Below are positions 1-5,497 of a stretch of DNA of 8,704 bases, one piece after another. The stretch is from Candidatus Avipropionibacterium avicola (GTDB lineage Bacteria; Actinomycetota; Actinomycetes; Propionibacteriales; Propionibacteriaceae), in assembly GCA_018715445.1 (NCBI GenBank), contig DVLP01000102.1:1-8704 (forward strand). The letters run 5' to 3'. Every line of letters starts with the position of its first letter. Within the stretch, counting starts at the first letter, position 1. Both the position numbers and the translations under genes were made by a program. Below the pieces are notes generated by a model. The model worked only from the letters and a program-made list of their open reading frames with translations. It ran no database searches and had not been told where the DNA came from.

Positions 1-281
1 TCGCCGACCAGTTCGCCGAGGCGCTCTCGCTGGCCGACGAGGTCGTCCTCACCCCGATCTATCCGGCCCGCGAGGACCCGATCCCCGGTGTCACCAGTGA
101 GCTGGTCGCCGAGCGGGTCCGGACCGTACGGGGCCACCCAGCCCATGTGGTCGCCGACCTCGCCGAGGCAGCCGCGACGACCGCACGGCTGGCGCGACCC
201 TGGGACGTGGTGATGACCGTCGGTGCCGGCTCGGTGACCTCGGTCGCCCCGCAGATCCTCTCGATCCTCGAGGGGGCCTGA
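1..281 (+). CDS. murC: UDP-N-acetylmuramate--L-alanine ligase MurC, C-terminal fragment (5' end outside window)
   Basis: Reading from base 3 gives 92 residues and a TGA at 279-281. MurC is a cytoplasmic Mur ligase that adds L-Ala to UDP-MurNAc at the cost of ATP. Only the end of the C-terminal ligase domain is visible. It includes the family's ADEVVLTPIYPAREDPIPGV stretch (compare the usual 'AD.V.L.DIY.AREDP.PGV'), which is diagnostic for MurC over MurD, E or F, and a final Rossmann-like strand, VVMTVGAGSVTSVAPQIL. The stop codon overlaps the ATG of ftsQ by one base (TGATG), so the two genes are translationally coupled. This matches the murG-murC-ftsQ-ftsZ order of actinobacteria. The ATP-binding and central domains lie upstream of the window. 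Confidence 0.93.
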   Translation, partial: ADQFAEALSLADEVVLTPIYPAREDPIPGVTSELVAERVRTVRGHPAHVVADLAEAAATTARLARPWDVVMTVGAGSVTSVAPQILSILEGA

Positions 282-997
282 TGCCGACCGTGAGTGACGC
301 CACCGCCCGGATCCGTCGTCGTCGCCGGGGCTCGACCCGGCGCACGGTGCTGACCGCTGTGGTGGGGCTGCTGGTGCTGGCCCTGGTGGTCACCGGGGTC
401 TGGCTGGTGGGCTTCTCCTCGGCCATGGCGGTCTCCCGCGTCGCGGTGACCGGCACCACGGTGCTGTCGGAGGACCAGGTCCGCGAGGCTGCTGCGGTGA
501 GCACCGGGGCACCGCTGGCCGGGGTCGACCTCGATGCCGTGGAGCAACGGGTCGCCGAGTTGCCGCCGGTCAGTGAGGTCCGGGTCCGGCGGAGCTGGCC
601 CGACACCATCACCATCACCGTCACCGAGCGGACCCCGGTCTTCGCGGTGAAGCAGAACCACGGCGAGGGCCATCTGCTGGTCGATGCCGAGGGCATCGCC
701 TACACCGAGGTCACCGAGGTGCCCGACGACCTGTTGGTCGCCACCGCCGCCGATGCCGACCTGCTCGGCGACATCGCCACCGTGATCGCGGACCTGACGC
801 CGAAGTTGCGCCGGCAGGTGACCGCGATCTCGGCCGAGACCCGTGACTCCATCACCCTGGAGCTCAGCAAGGACCGCACCGTGATCTGGGGCAGCGCCGA
901 GCGTGGCGACCTCAAGGCCAGCGTGCTGGAGGTGCTGCTCTCCGAGAAGGGCAGCGTCTACAACGTCTCTGCCCCCGAGCAGCCGGCAGTCCGCTGA
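281..997 (+). CDS. ftsQ: Cell division protein FtsQ (DivIB-type, POTRA domain)
   Basis: This 238-residue bitopic membrane protein belongs to the divisome and links FtsZ-ring assembly to septal peptidoglycan synthesis, usually in a complex with FtsL and FtsB/DivIC. The sequence shows a short Arg-rich cytoplasmic tail (residues 1-22), one transmembrane helix (about 23-45) and a POTRA domain at about 50-119, starting with VSRVAVTGTTVLSEDQV and ending in a TITITVTERTP strand. A beta domain follows to the C-terminus. The ATG at 281 overlaps the murC stop and has a GAGGGGG ribosome binding site four bases upstream (270-276). An in-frame GTG three codons later is possible but less well placed. No ftsA follows, as expected in actinobacteria. 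The length is somewhat short for the family but complete. Confidence 0.93.
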   Translation: MPTVSDATARIRRRRRGSTRRTVLTAVVGLLVLALVVTGVWLVGFSSAMAVSRVAVTGTTVLSEDQVREAAAVSTGAPLAGVDLDAVEQRVAELPPVSEVRVRRSWPDTITITVTERTPVFAVKQNHGEGHLLVDAEGIAYTEVTEVPDDLLVATAADADLLGDIATVIADLTPKLRRQVTAISAETRDSITLELSKDRTVIWGSAERGDLKASVLEVLLSEKGSVYNVSAPEQPAVR

Positions 998-1050
998 CCC
1001 GACCCCGAAGTCCAAACCTGAAGTAGACCTGTAGACATTTGGGATTGATT

Positions 1051-1077
1051 CGCACCGACACGGGCTGTCTCGGTGCG
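1051..1077 (+). repeat. Imperfect inverted repeat / hairpin upstream of the ftsZ promoter
   Basis: Bases 1051-1061 pair with 1067-1077 (CGCACCGA.AC against GT.TCGGTGCG). That is ten base pairs with a single C-C mismatch and a five-base loop, GGGCT. No U-tract follows. It lies 54 bases past the ftsQ stop and just upstream of the candidate ftsZ -35 box. It could be a weak terminator for ftsQ transcripts or an operator. Confidence 0.5.
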
Positions 1078-1083
1078 TTCATG

Positions 1084-1112
1084 TGGACACACCCCATCGG
1101 TGCCCATAGCCT
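1084..1112 (+). promoter_or_regulatory. Candidate sigma-70-type promoter for ftsZ
   Basis: The -35 box is TGGACA (1084-1089, five of six matches to TTGACA). It is separated by exactly 17 bases from TAGCCT (1107-1112), which fits the actinobacterial TANNNT -10 rule. Transcription would start near 1119, giving a leader of roughly 97 nt before the ftsZ GTG. This also argues against translation starts at 1039 or 1081. The call rests on motif and spacing alone. Confidence 0.5.
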
Positions 1113-1215
1113 GACGGGACCACGAGTCGATCAGCGGTTCTGTGACCCATCCTCAGGTCCTGATCGGTCTCGAGATCTGGCTTTCCGTGCAGTCCCAGGA
1201 GAAGGAAGCGCTTCG

Positions 1216-2517
1216 GTGGTTACGGCATCACAGAACTACTTGGCCATCATCAAGGTCGTTGGCGTCGGCGGCGGCGGAGTCAACGCCGTCAACCGGATGA
1301 TCGACGCAGGTTTGCGTGGGGTGGAGTTCATCGCTGTGAACACCGACGCCCAGGCGCTGTTGATGAGTGATGCCGACGTCAAGCTCGACATCGGTCGTGA
1401 ACTGACCCGTGGCCTGGGTGCCGGCGCCGATCCCGACAAGGGACGTCAGGCCGCCGAGGACCACTCCGACGAGATCGAGGAGGTCCTCAAGGGGGCCGAC
1501 ATGGTCTTCGTCACCGCCGGTGAGGGTGGCGGTACCGGCACCGGCGGCGCCCCCGTCGTCGCCCGGATCGCCCGGTCGCTGGGCGCCCTGACCGTGGGCG
1601 TGGTGACCCGACCCTTCGGTTTCGAGGGGCGACGCCGTTCGCTGCAGGCCGACGAGGGGATCGCCAAGCTCCGCGAGGAGGTCGACACCCTCATCGTCAT
1701 CCCGAACGACAAGCTGCTCGACATGATCGACCACCAGGTCGCGATCCTGGACGCCTTCAAGGCGGCCGACCAGGTGCTGACCCAGGGTGTGTCCGGCATC
1801 ACCGAGCTCATCACCACCCCGGGCCTGATCAACCTCGACTTCGCCGACATCAACTCGGTGATGTCCAATGCCGGCTCGGCGCTGATGGGCATCGGCATGG
1901 GCCGGGGCGAGGACAGAGCCAGGGCCGCTGCCGAGGCGGCGGTCTCGTCACCACTGCTGGAGGCCTCCATCGAGGGGGCCCGCGGCGTGCTGCTGTCGAT
2001 CGCCGGTGGCTCCGACCTCGGCCTGTTCGAGGTGTCGGCCGCTGCCAGCCTCATCCAGGCCGCGGCCCACGAAGAGGCCAACATCATCTTCGGTACGGTC
2101 ATCGACGACGCTCTCGGCGACGAGGTGAGGGTCACCGTGATCGCCGCCGGCTTCGAGGGCGGCGAGCCGCCGCGACGTCAGCAGGGTGTCGCCCGCAACC
2201 GCCCGGCCAACGGCAACGCCAACTCCGGCAACGGCCACGCAGGCGCCCAACAGCGCCCGGCCCAGCAGCGGCCGGCTCAGCAGGGCCAACAGCCCCAGCA
2301 GGGTCAGCCGTCCCAGCCGGGTCAGCAGCCCCAGCAGCAGCCGGGTCAGGGCGTACCGGCGCAGCAGGGTGCACCGGCCCAGCAGCGTCCGGCCCCGTCG
2401 GGCCCGATCGGCCAGCCCCGGCCCGAGCAGCAGCGCCCGGCCCCGTCCGGTCCGCAGCAGCGCCCGACCGCCCCGCCGGCCGACGACGAACTGGACATCC
2501 CTGACTTCCTGAAGTGA
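1216..2517 (+). CDS. ftsZ: Cell division protein FtsZ
   Basis: FtsZ is a tubulin-like GTPase that polymerises into the cytoplasmic Z-ring and recruits the divisome. It is 433 residues when read from GTG 1216, which has AAGGA nine bases upstream and gives an N-terminus ([20 protein letters not shown]) matching actinobacterial FtsZ. The [10 protein letters not shown]-binding signature is at residues 104-110. The T7 synergy loop NLDFAD, which completes the catalytic site of the neighbouring subunit, is at 206-211. The globular core ends near residue 314. A linker of about 109 residues, very rich in Gln, Pro and Gly, follows, and then the conserved C-terminal peptide [11 protein letters not shown] (423-433) that binds SepF and other partners. 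The frame is open upstream to TTG 1039, so longer database versions may exist, but a candidate promoter lies inside that extension. pgeF starts 11 bases downstream. Confidence 0.96.
   Translation: MVTASQNYLAIIKVVGVGGGGVNAVNRMIDAGLRGVEFIAVNTDAQALLMSDADVKLDIGRELTRGLGAGADPDKGRQAAEDHSDEIEEVLKGADMVFVTAGEGGGTGTGGAPVVARIARSLGALTVGVVTRPFGFEGRRRSLQADEGIAKLREEVDTLIVIPNDKLLDMIDHQVAILDAFKAADQVLTQGVSGITELITTPGLINLDFADINSVMSNAGSALMGIGMGRGEDRARAAAEAAVSSPLLEASIEGARGVLLSIAGGSDLGLFEVSAAASLIQAAAHEEANIIFGTVIDDALGDEVRVTVIAAGFEGGEPPRRQQGVARNRPANGNANSGNGHAGAQQRPAQQRPAQQGQQPQQGQPSQPGQQPQQQPGQGVPAQQGAPAQQRPAPSGPIGQPRPEQQRPAPSGPQQRPTAPPADDELDIPDFLK
2155..2481 (+). repeat. Low-complexity Q/P/G-rich region encoding the FtsZ linker
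   Basis: This part of ftsZ encodes residues 314-422, made almost entirely of Gln, Pro, Gly, Ala and Arg. Recurrent short units include AQQRP, QQGQP and RPAPSGP. At DNA level, CAGCAG and CCGG-type motifs recur imperfectly. Such intrinsically disordered linkers vary quickly between species and change length by slippage. No open reading frame disruption is seen here. Confidence 0.75.
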
Positions 2518-2528
2518 TGCGCTGAGCC

Positions 2529-3269
2529 GTGTTCGTCCATCACGAGGAGCGCGACGGTCTCGGCTTGGCCTTCACCGATCGTCACGGGGGAGTGAGTGCG
2601 CCTCCGTACGACTCGCTCAACCTCGGACGCAGTGACCTCGACGACCCGGCGGCGGTGGCCGAGAACCTGCGCCGGGTCCAGCAGGCCGTGGGCGTCGACA
2701 CCGTGGCCAGCGTGCGTCAGGAACACACCGCTGAGGTGGTGGTGGTCGACCGGGACTTCTGCGACGCGCCCCCGCCCCGGGCCGACGCTCTGGTCACCAC
2801 GACGCCGGGCATCGCCCTGGCGGTCCGGGTGGCCGACTGCCTGCCGATCGTGATCGCCTCCCGTCGGAGCCGGGTCATCGCTGCGGTGCACGCCGGTCGA
2901 GTGGGGTTGGCCGACCAGATCATCCCGCGGGCCCTGGCCGTGCTGAGCGATGTGGCCGGTCGCCACGGCGGCACCCCGGACGACCTGCAGGCCTGGATCG
3001 GGCCCCATGTCTGCGGTGCCTGCTACGAGGTCCCCGCCGACCTGCGTGACGAGGTCGCCGCGGTGGTCCCCGATGTCGCTGCGACCACGTCCTGGGGGAC
3101 ACCCTCGCTCGACCTGGCCGCCGGTGCGAGTGCCCAACTGGCAGGCGCAGGGGCCGAGGTGGTGCGGGTCGGAGGCTGCACCCGGACCGATCCCGACCTC
3201 TACTCCCATCGCCGCGACGGCAGCGCTGCCGGACGGTTGGCTGCCCTGGTGTGGCTGAAGGACGCCTGA
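2529..3269 (+). CDS. pgeF: Peptidoglycan editing factor PgeF / YfiH-YlmD family (laccase-domain, multicopper-like)
   Basis: A 246-residue member of the DUF152/YfiH family. E. coli YfiH is reported to prevent L-Ser replacing L-Ala in peptidoglycan precursors, and relatives (LACC1/FAMIN) have purine nucleoside phosphorylase and adenosine deaminase activities. The Zn-binding catalytic triad is visible as His66 (RQEHTAEV), Cys104 (VADCLPIVI) and His121 (VHAG), close to His71, Cys107 and His124 of E. coli YfiH. The C-terminal CTRTDPDLYSHRRDGSAAGR block is typical. The usual HAGWRG reads HAGRVG here. The start is GTG 2529, 11 bases after the ftsZ stop. The ribosome binding site is weak, which suggests coupling to ftsZ. 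The PLP protein YggS/YlmE that normally follows is absent. Confidence 0.9.
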   Translation: MFVHHEERDGLGLAFTDRHGGVSAPPYDSLNLGRSDLDDPAAVAENLRRVQQAVGVDTVASVRQEHTAEVVVVDRDFCDAPPPRADALVTTTPGIALAVRVADCLPIVIASRRSRVIAAVHAGRVGLADQIIPRALAVLSDVAGRHGGTPDDLQAWIGPHVCGACYEVPADLRDEVAAVVPDVAATTSWGTPSLDLAAGASAQLAGAGAEVVRVGGCTRTDPDLYSHRRDGSAAGRLAALVWLKDA

Positions 3270-3397
3270 TCGGCCCGACCGCGGCGCGGATTGCCTCGCT
3301 GTCGGCGTGCCACACCGGTGAAGCTGGCGTCGGGCGTCTACTGTCATGCTTGGGTGTGGTAGCACCGAAACGTGTTTGATCAGGAGAGGAAACGTCG
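3270..3397 (+). promoter_or_regulatory. pgeF-sepF intergenic region, probable regulatory site for sepF
   Basis: This 128-bp stretch sits where most actinobacteria have yggS. I see no coding remnant of that gene. It contains a TACTGT box (3339-3344) that could be a TANNNT -10, but no good -35 at the right distance. An inverted pair, CCACACC (3310-3316) and GGTGTGG (3353-3359), flanks that box, and CACCGGTG (3313-3320) is a palindrome. A strong ribosome binding site, AGGAGAGGA (3382-3390), precedes sepF by seven bases. A promoter here is plausible but not proven. Confidence 0.4.
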
Positions 3398-3973
3398 ATG
3401 GCTGAGCGACTCAGGAGGGCCGCCGCATGGCTCGGGTTGGTGGCCGATGACCGCTACCGTGACGACGAACTGACCGAGGGCGTCGACCTGGACGAGTTGT
3501 CCGAGCCGATCGAGTACACCGAGCGCACCGACCGTGCCGACCGTGACGCCGACGACCGCCACCGGGGCGAGGAGGCCAGCGTGACCGCGCTGGAGCCGCG
3601 TCGTCGTACGGCGGTGGCCGAGCGTCCCCAGGGTCACACCGCTGCAGACCACGCCCACTCGGAGACCCCTGAGGCTCCCGTCACCCGGACGGCTGACTTG
3701 TCCCGCATCATCACCGTGCACCCCCGGACCTACAACGAGGCGCGCGCCATCGGCGAGCACTTCCGTGACGGTGTGCCGGTCATCATGAACCTGTCGGAGA
3801 TGGAGGGCCCCGACGCCAAGCGTCTGGTGGACTTCGCGGCTGGGTTGATCTTTGGGTTGCGTGGCAGCATGGAGCGCGTGACCAGCCGGGTCTTCCTGCT
3901 GTCACCCCCGGGGGTCAGCGTGACCGCCGAGGACAAGCAACGAATCGCCGGTGAGTTCTTCAACCAGAGCTGA
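3398..3973 (+). CDS. sepF: Cell division protein SepF
   Basis: SepF is a membrane-associated FtsZ partner that tethers and bundles Z-ring filaments. In actinobacteria, which lack FtsA, it is the main cytoplasmic anchor. The 191-residue protein starts with a short amphipathic, membrane-binding-type helix ([14 protein letters not shown], residues 1-14). A long acidic and Arg-rich disordered linker follows (about 19-100), then the DUF552/SepF core at about 104-185. The core shows [28 protein letters not shown] and the [15 protein letters not shown] helix-turn that forms the dimer and FtsZ-binding surface, ending in VFLLSPPGV. The ATG at 3398 has an excellent AGGAGAGGA site. Its partner FtsZ, with an intact C-terminal peptide, is encoded just upstream. 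yggT follows after 28 bases. Confidence 0.95.
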   Translation: MAERLRRAAAWLGLVADDRYRDDELTEGVDLDELSEPIEYTERTDRADRDADDRHRGEEASVTALEPRRRTAVAERPQGHTAADHAHSETPEAPVTRTADLSRIITVHPRTYNEARAIGEHFRDGVPVIMNLSEMEGPDAKRLVDFAAGLIFGLRGSMERVTSRVFLLSPPGVSVTAEDKQRIAGEFFNQS

Positions 3974-3995
3974 GTTTCACCGCGGGACGGAGTAA

Positions 3996-4007
3996 CCACA
4001 CGTGTGG
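3996..4007. repeat. Perfect 12-bp palindrome spanning the yggT start codon
   Basis: CCACACGTGTGG reads the same on both strands and is centred on the boundary just before the yggT GTG (4002-4004). It could be a protein-binding site or a short hairpin that hides the start codon. A perfect 12-mer palindrome may also occur by chance, so functional meaning is uncertain. Confidence 0.4.
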
Positions 4008-4295
4008 ATCATCGGCCAGGTCATCGGCATTGCGCTGAACCTGTACTTCTTCGTGCTGATTGCGCGCATGATCCTGTCCTGGGTGCCTGTCCTGGTGCCC
4101 GGATGGGAACCGAAGGGCCCTTTCCTGGTGGTCGCCGAGGTGATCTACTCCTTGACCGATCCGCCGTTGAAGTTCCTGCGCAAGTTCCTTCCGCCGGTCC
4201 AGGTCGGGACGGTGGCCTTCGACCTCGGCTTCCTCGCCCTCATGGTCGGGTTGAGCGTGGCCATGTGGCTCAATGCCCTGATCTTCCTTCGCTGA
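4002..4295 (+). CDS. YggT/YlmG family membrane protein
   Basis: A small integral membrane protein of 97 residues. The family (YggT in E. coli, YlmG in Gram-positives, relatives in chloroplasts) is linked genetically to division and membrane or osmotic homeostasis, but its biochemical role is not settled. Two hydrophobic helices are visible, at about 5-28 and 72-95. The short loop between them holds the family motif TDPPLKFLRKFLPP at 52-65. The GTG start at 4002 has ACGGAG nine bases upstream (3987-3992) and sits in the middle of a 12-bp palindrome. It lies 28 bases after sepF and is almost certainly co-transcribed with it. The order sepF-yggT-divIVA is the classic Gram-positive arrangement. 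Confidence 0.92.
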   Translation: MWIIGQVIGIALNLYFFVLIARMILSWVPVLVPGWEPKGPFLVVAEVIYSLTDPPLKFLRKFLPPVQVGTVAFDLGFLALMVGLSVAMWLNALIFLR

Positions 4296-4482
4296 GCGAT
4301 CCGATTGAGCGGTTCCTGGGCTTTGGCGGTATCGTGGACAACCGCTGTACTGAATCGGGACTCGCCACACGGGCCCCGGTACGGGTACGGTGACCAAGGA
4401 TCGGTCCCCGATCCACGATGAGTCCGCATAACCGCAGTGGTGACGGCCCTCGAGCAACGCCACTCAAGTCGTGAGGTGAACG
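4296..4482 (+). promoter_or_regulatory. yggT-divIVA intergenic region with candidate divIVA promoter
   Basis: A 187-bp gap with no convincing gene. TTGAGC (4305-4310) and TATCGT (4330-4335) make a candidate promoter, although the 19-base spacer is longer than ideal. About 60 bases downstream is a perfect short hairpin (4398-4414). The divIVA ribosome binding site is GAGGTG at 4473-4478, four bases before the ATG. The gap implies that divIVA has its own transcription start and a leader of roughly 140 nt. Confidence 0.4.
4398..4414 (+). repeat. Short perfect hairpin in the divIVA leader
   Basis: GGATCGG (4398-4404) pairs perfectly with CCGATCC (4408-4414) around a three-base TCC loop. No U-run follows, so a classical terminator is unlikely. 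It may stabilise or regulate the divIVA leader RNA. Confidence 0.4.
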
Positions 4483-5322
4483 ATGACGCTGACGCTGGAC
4501 GATGTGCGCAACATGAAGTTCCGCATTGCCCGACGGTCCGGCTACGAGGTGCTCGACGTCGACCAGTTCGTCGACCGCGTCGAAGAGGCCTTTGCCCAAC
4601 TGACGGAGGAGAACGAGCAGCTCAAGCGCCAGGTTGCCGACCTGACCGAGGCCGCCGAGGCCTCGGCGAAGGCCAGTGAGGACCGCCCCGCGGCCGAGCA
4701 GCCGCAGGCCTGGGCGCCTCCGACGCCGGAGCCGGCACCGACCCCCGAGCCGGTCGCCGAGTCGAGCCAGCCCCAGGGCGAGCGGATCGTGGTCACCACG
4801 GCCGATGAGGCCAGCCCCGCGGTCGTACGACTGGTGCAGTTGGCCACCGAGCAGGCCGAGCAGCTGGTCAGCGAAGCCCGTGACGAGTCCGACCAGATCC
4901 TGCAGAAGGCCCAGCAGGAGGCGAACGGGGTCACCAACCAGGCCCGTTCTCTCGCCGAGCGCCTCGAGTCCGAGGCCCGTCTGGCCGCCGATCGCTCGCG
5001 CAATGAATCCGAGGCCCGCTCCCGCGCCTTCGACGAGGAGCTCAAGGAACGTCGGACCGAGGCCTTCTCGGCCATGGAGACCGAGCGCGACCAGCTCCGC
5101 GAGGCCGTCGGCGAGCTGCGCAACTTCGAGAAGTCGTACCGCAGCAACCTGACCGAGCACCTCAAGGCGCAGATCACCGGTCTGGAGAACGCGAACTTCG
5201 AGCCCAACAACACCCCCGGGCTCCTGCAGGACTCGGGTCAGCAGGGCACCGGGTCCGGGTCGGGATCCGGAGCGGACTCCGACACCCCGCGCCTCGACGC
5301 GCTGCTGGGTGGCGACCGCTGA
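4483..5322 (+). CDS. divIVA: DivIVA / Wag31-type polar growth and septum-site protein
   Basis: DivIVA proteins are coiled-coil scaffolds that gather at negatively curved membrane. In actinobacteria (Wag31, Antigen 84) they direct polar cell-wall growth. This one has 279 residues. The N-terminal membrane-binding domain covers about 1-55, with the conserved core LTLDDVRNMKF and RRSGYEVLDVDQFVDRVE; the Phe and Arg before the Gly-Tyr lie where membrane-inserting residues are in the family. A Pro/Glu-rich disordered linker follows (about 66-100), then a long Glu/Arg/Ala-rich coiled coil (about 110-236). A Gly/Ser tail ends in PRLDALLGGDR. The start is ATG 4483 with GAGGTG upstream. Its place after sepF-yggT supports the assignment. 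A strong terminator candidate lies 25 bases after the stop. Confidence 0.95.
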   Translation: MTLTLDDVRNMKFRIARRSGYEVLDVDQFVDRVEEAFAQLTEENEQLKRQVADLTEAAEASAKASEDRPAAEQPQAWAPPTPEPAPTPEPVAESSQPQGERIVVTTADEASPAVVRLVQLATEQAEQLVSEARDESDQILQKAQQEANGVTNQARSLAERLESEARLAADRSRNESEARSRAFDEELKERRTEAFSAMETERDQLREAVGELRNFEKSYRSNLTEHLKAQITGLENANFEPNNTPGLLQDSGQQGTGSGSGSGADSDTPRLDALLGGDR

Positions 5323-5347
5323 GGCCCACCCCCTCCTGAACCACCCT

Positions 5348-5380
5348 TCGGGCCGGATCCGTGACACGGATCCGGCCCGA
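5348..5380 (+). terminator. Strong inverted-repeat terminator candidate after divIVA
   Basis: Bases 5348-5362 (TCGGGCCGGATCCGT) pair perfectly with 5366-5380 around a three-base loop, GAC, giving a 15-bp GC-rich stem. No U-tract follows, which is common for terminators in high-GC actinobacteria. It sits 25 bases past the divIVA stop and before a new promoter, so it most likely separates the division operon from the next unit. Confidence 0.8.
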
Positions 5381-5404
5381 CATGGGTTCCGGGGTGCGTC
5401 TCGT

Positions 5405-5433
5405 TTGCACTCCGGGCCGCCAGCGGCTACGTT
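5405..5433 (+). promoter_or_regulatory. Candidate promoter for the dksA-like gene / lspA / rluD unit
   Basis: TTGCAC (5405-5410) and TACGTT (5428-5433) are separated by 17 bases. TTTGCA shifted by one with an 18-base spacer is an alternative -35. The -10 fits TANNNT. It lies just downstream of the divIVA terminator and about 65 bases upstream of the next start codon, where a promoter is expected. The match to consensus is moderate. Confidence 0.5.
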
Positions 5434-5458
5434 CTGCGCCAACATGACATCCGACGCC

Positions 5459-5484
5459 TGCTCGCGAGAGAGATTCCGCGAGCA
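5459..5484 (+). repeat. Hairpin in the 5' leader next to the ribosome binding site of the dksA-like gene
   Basis: TGCTCGCG (5459-5466) pairs with CGCGAGCA (5477-5484) around a ten-base loop, giving eight perfect base pairs. It ends two bases before the GAGGAGGGG ribosome binding site (5487-5495). It may influence translation start, or be incidental. Confidence 0.4.
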
Positions 5485-5497
5485 CTGAGGAGGGGCA

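Larger units (their letters stand above)
998..1215 (+). promoter_or_regulatory. ftsQ-ftsZ intergenic region with ftsZ leader
   Basis: This 218-bp gap is clearly less GC-rich than the flanking genes. It holds an imperfect inverted repeat (1051-1077), a candidate promoter (1084-1112) and the ribosome binding site of ftsZ (AAGGA at 1202-1206, nine bases before the GTG). The ftsZ frame stays open back to a TTG at 1039. The residues this would encode do not resemble the start of any FtsZ I know, so I read the stretch as untranslated. Actinobacterial ftsZ genes are known to have their own promoters in this gap, which fits. Confidence 0.65.

Noticed and set aside
59..1015. Antisense open frame of 318 codons opposite murC and ftsQ
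   Set aside because: It covers two well-recognised + strand genes and shows only Gly/Asp/Arg-rich low-complexity sequence.
1039..1215. N-terminal extension of FtsZ from TTG 1039 or ATG 1081
   Set aside because: The extension does not resemble FtsZ, contains a candidate promoter and a hairpin, and GTG 1216 has a ribosome binding site and gives the normal family N-terminus.
2346..3365. Antisense open frame of 339 codons opposite ftsZ and pgeF
   Set aside because: A high-GC shadow of real genes with no family resemblance. Its composition follows the complementary codons.
3996..4007. parS-like centromere site
   Set aside because: CCACACGTGTGG shares only the central CACGTG with the TGTTTCACGTGAAACA parS consensus.
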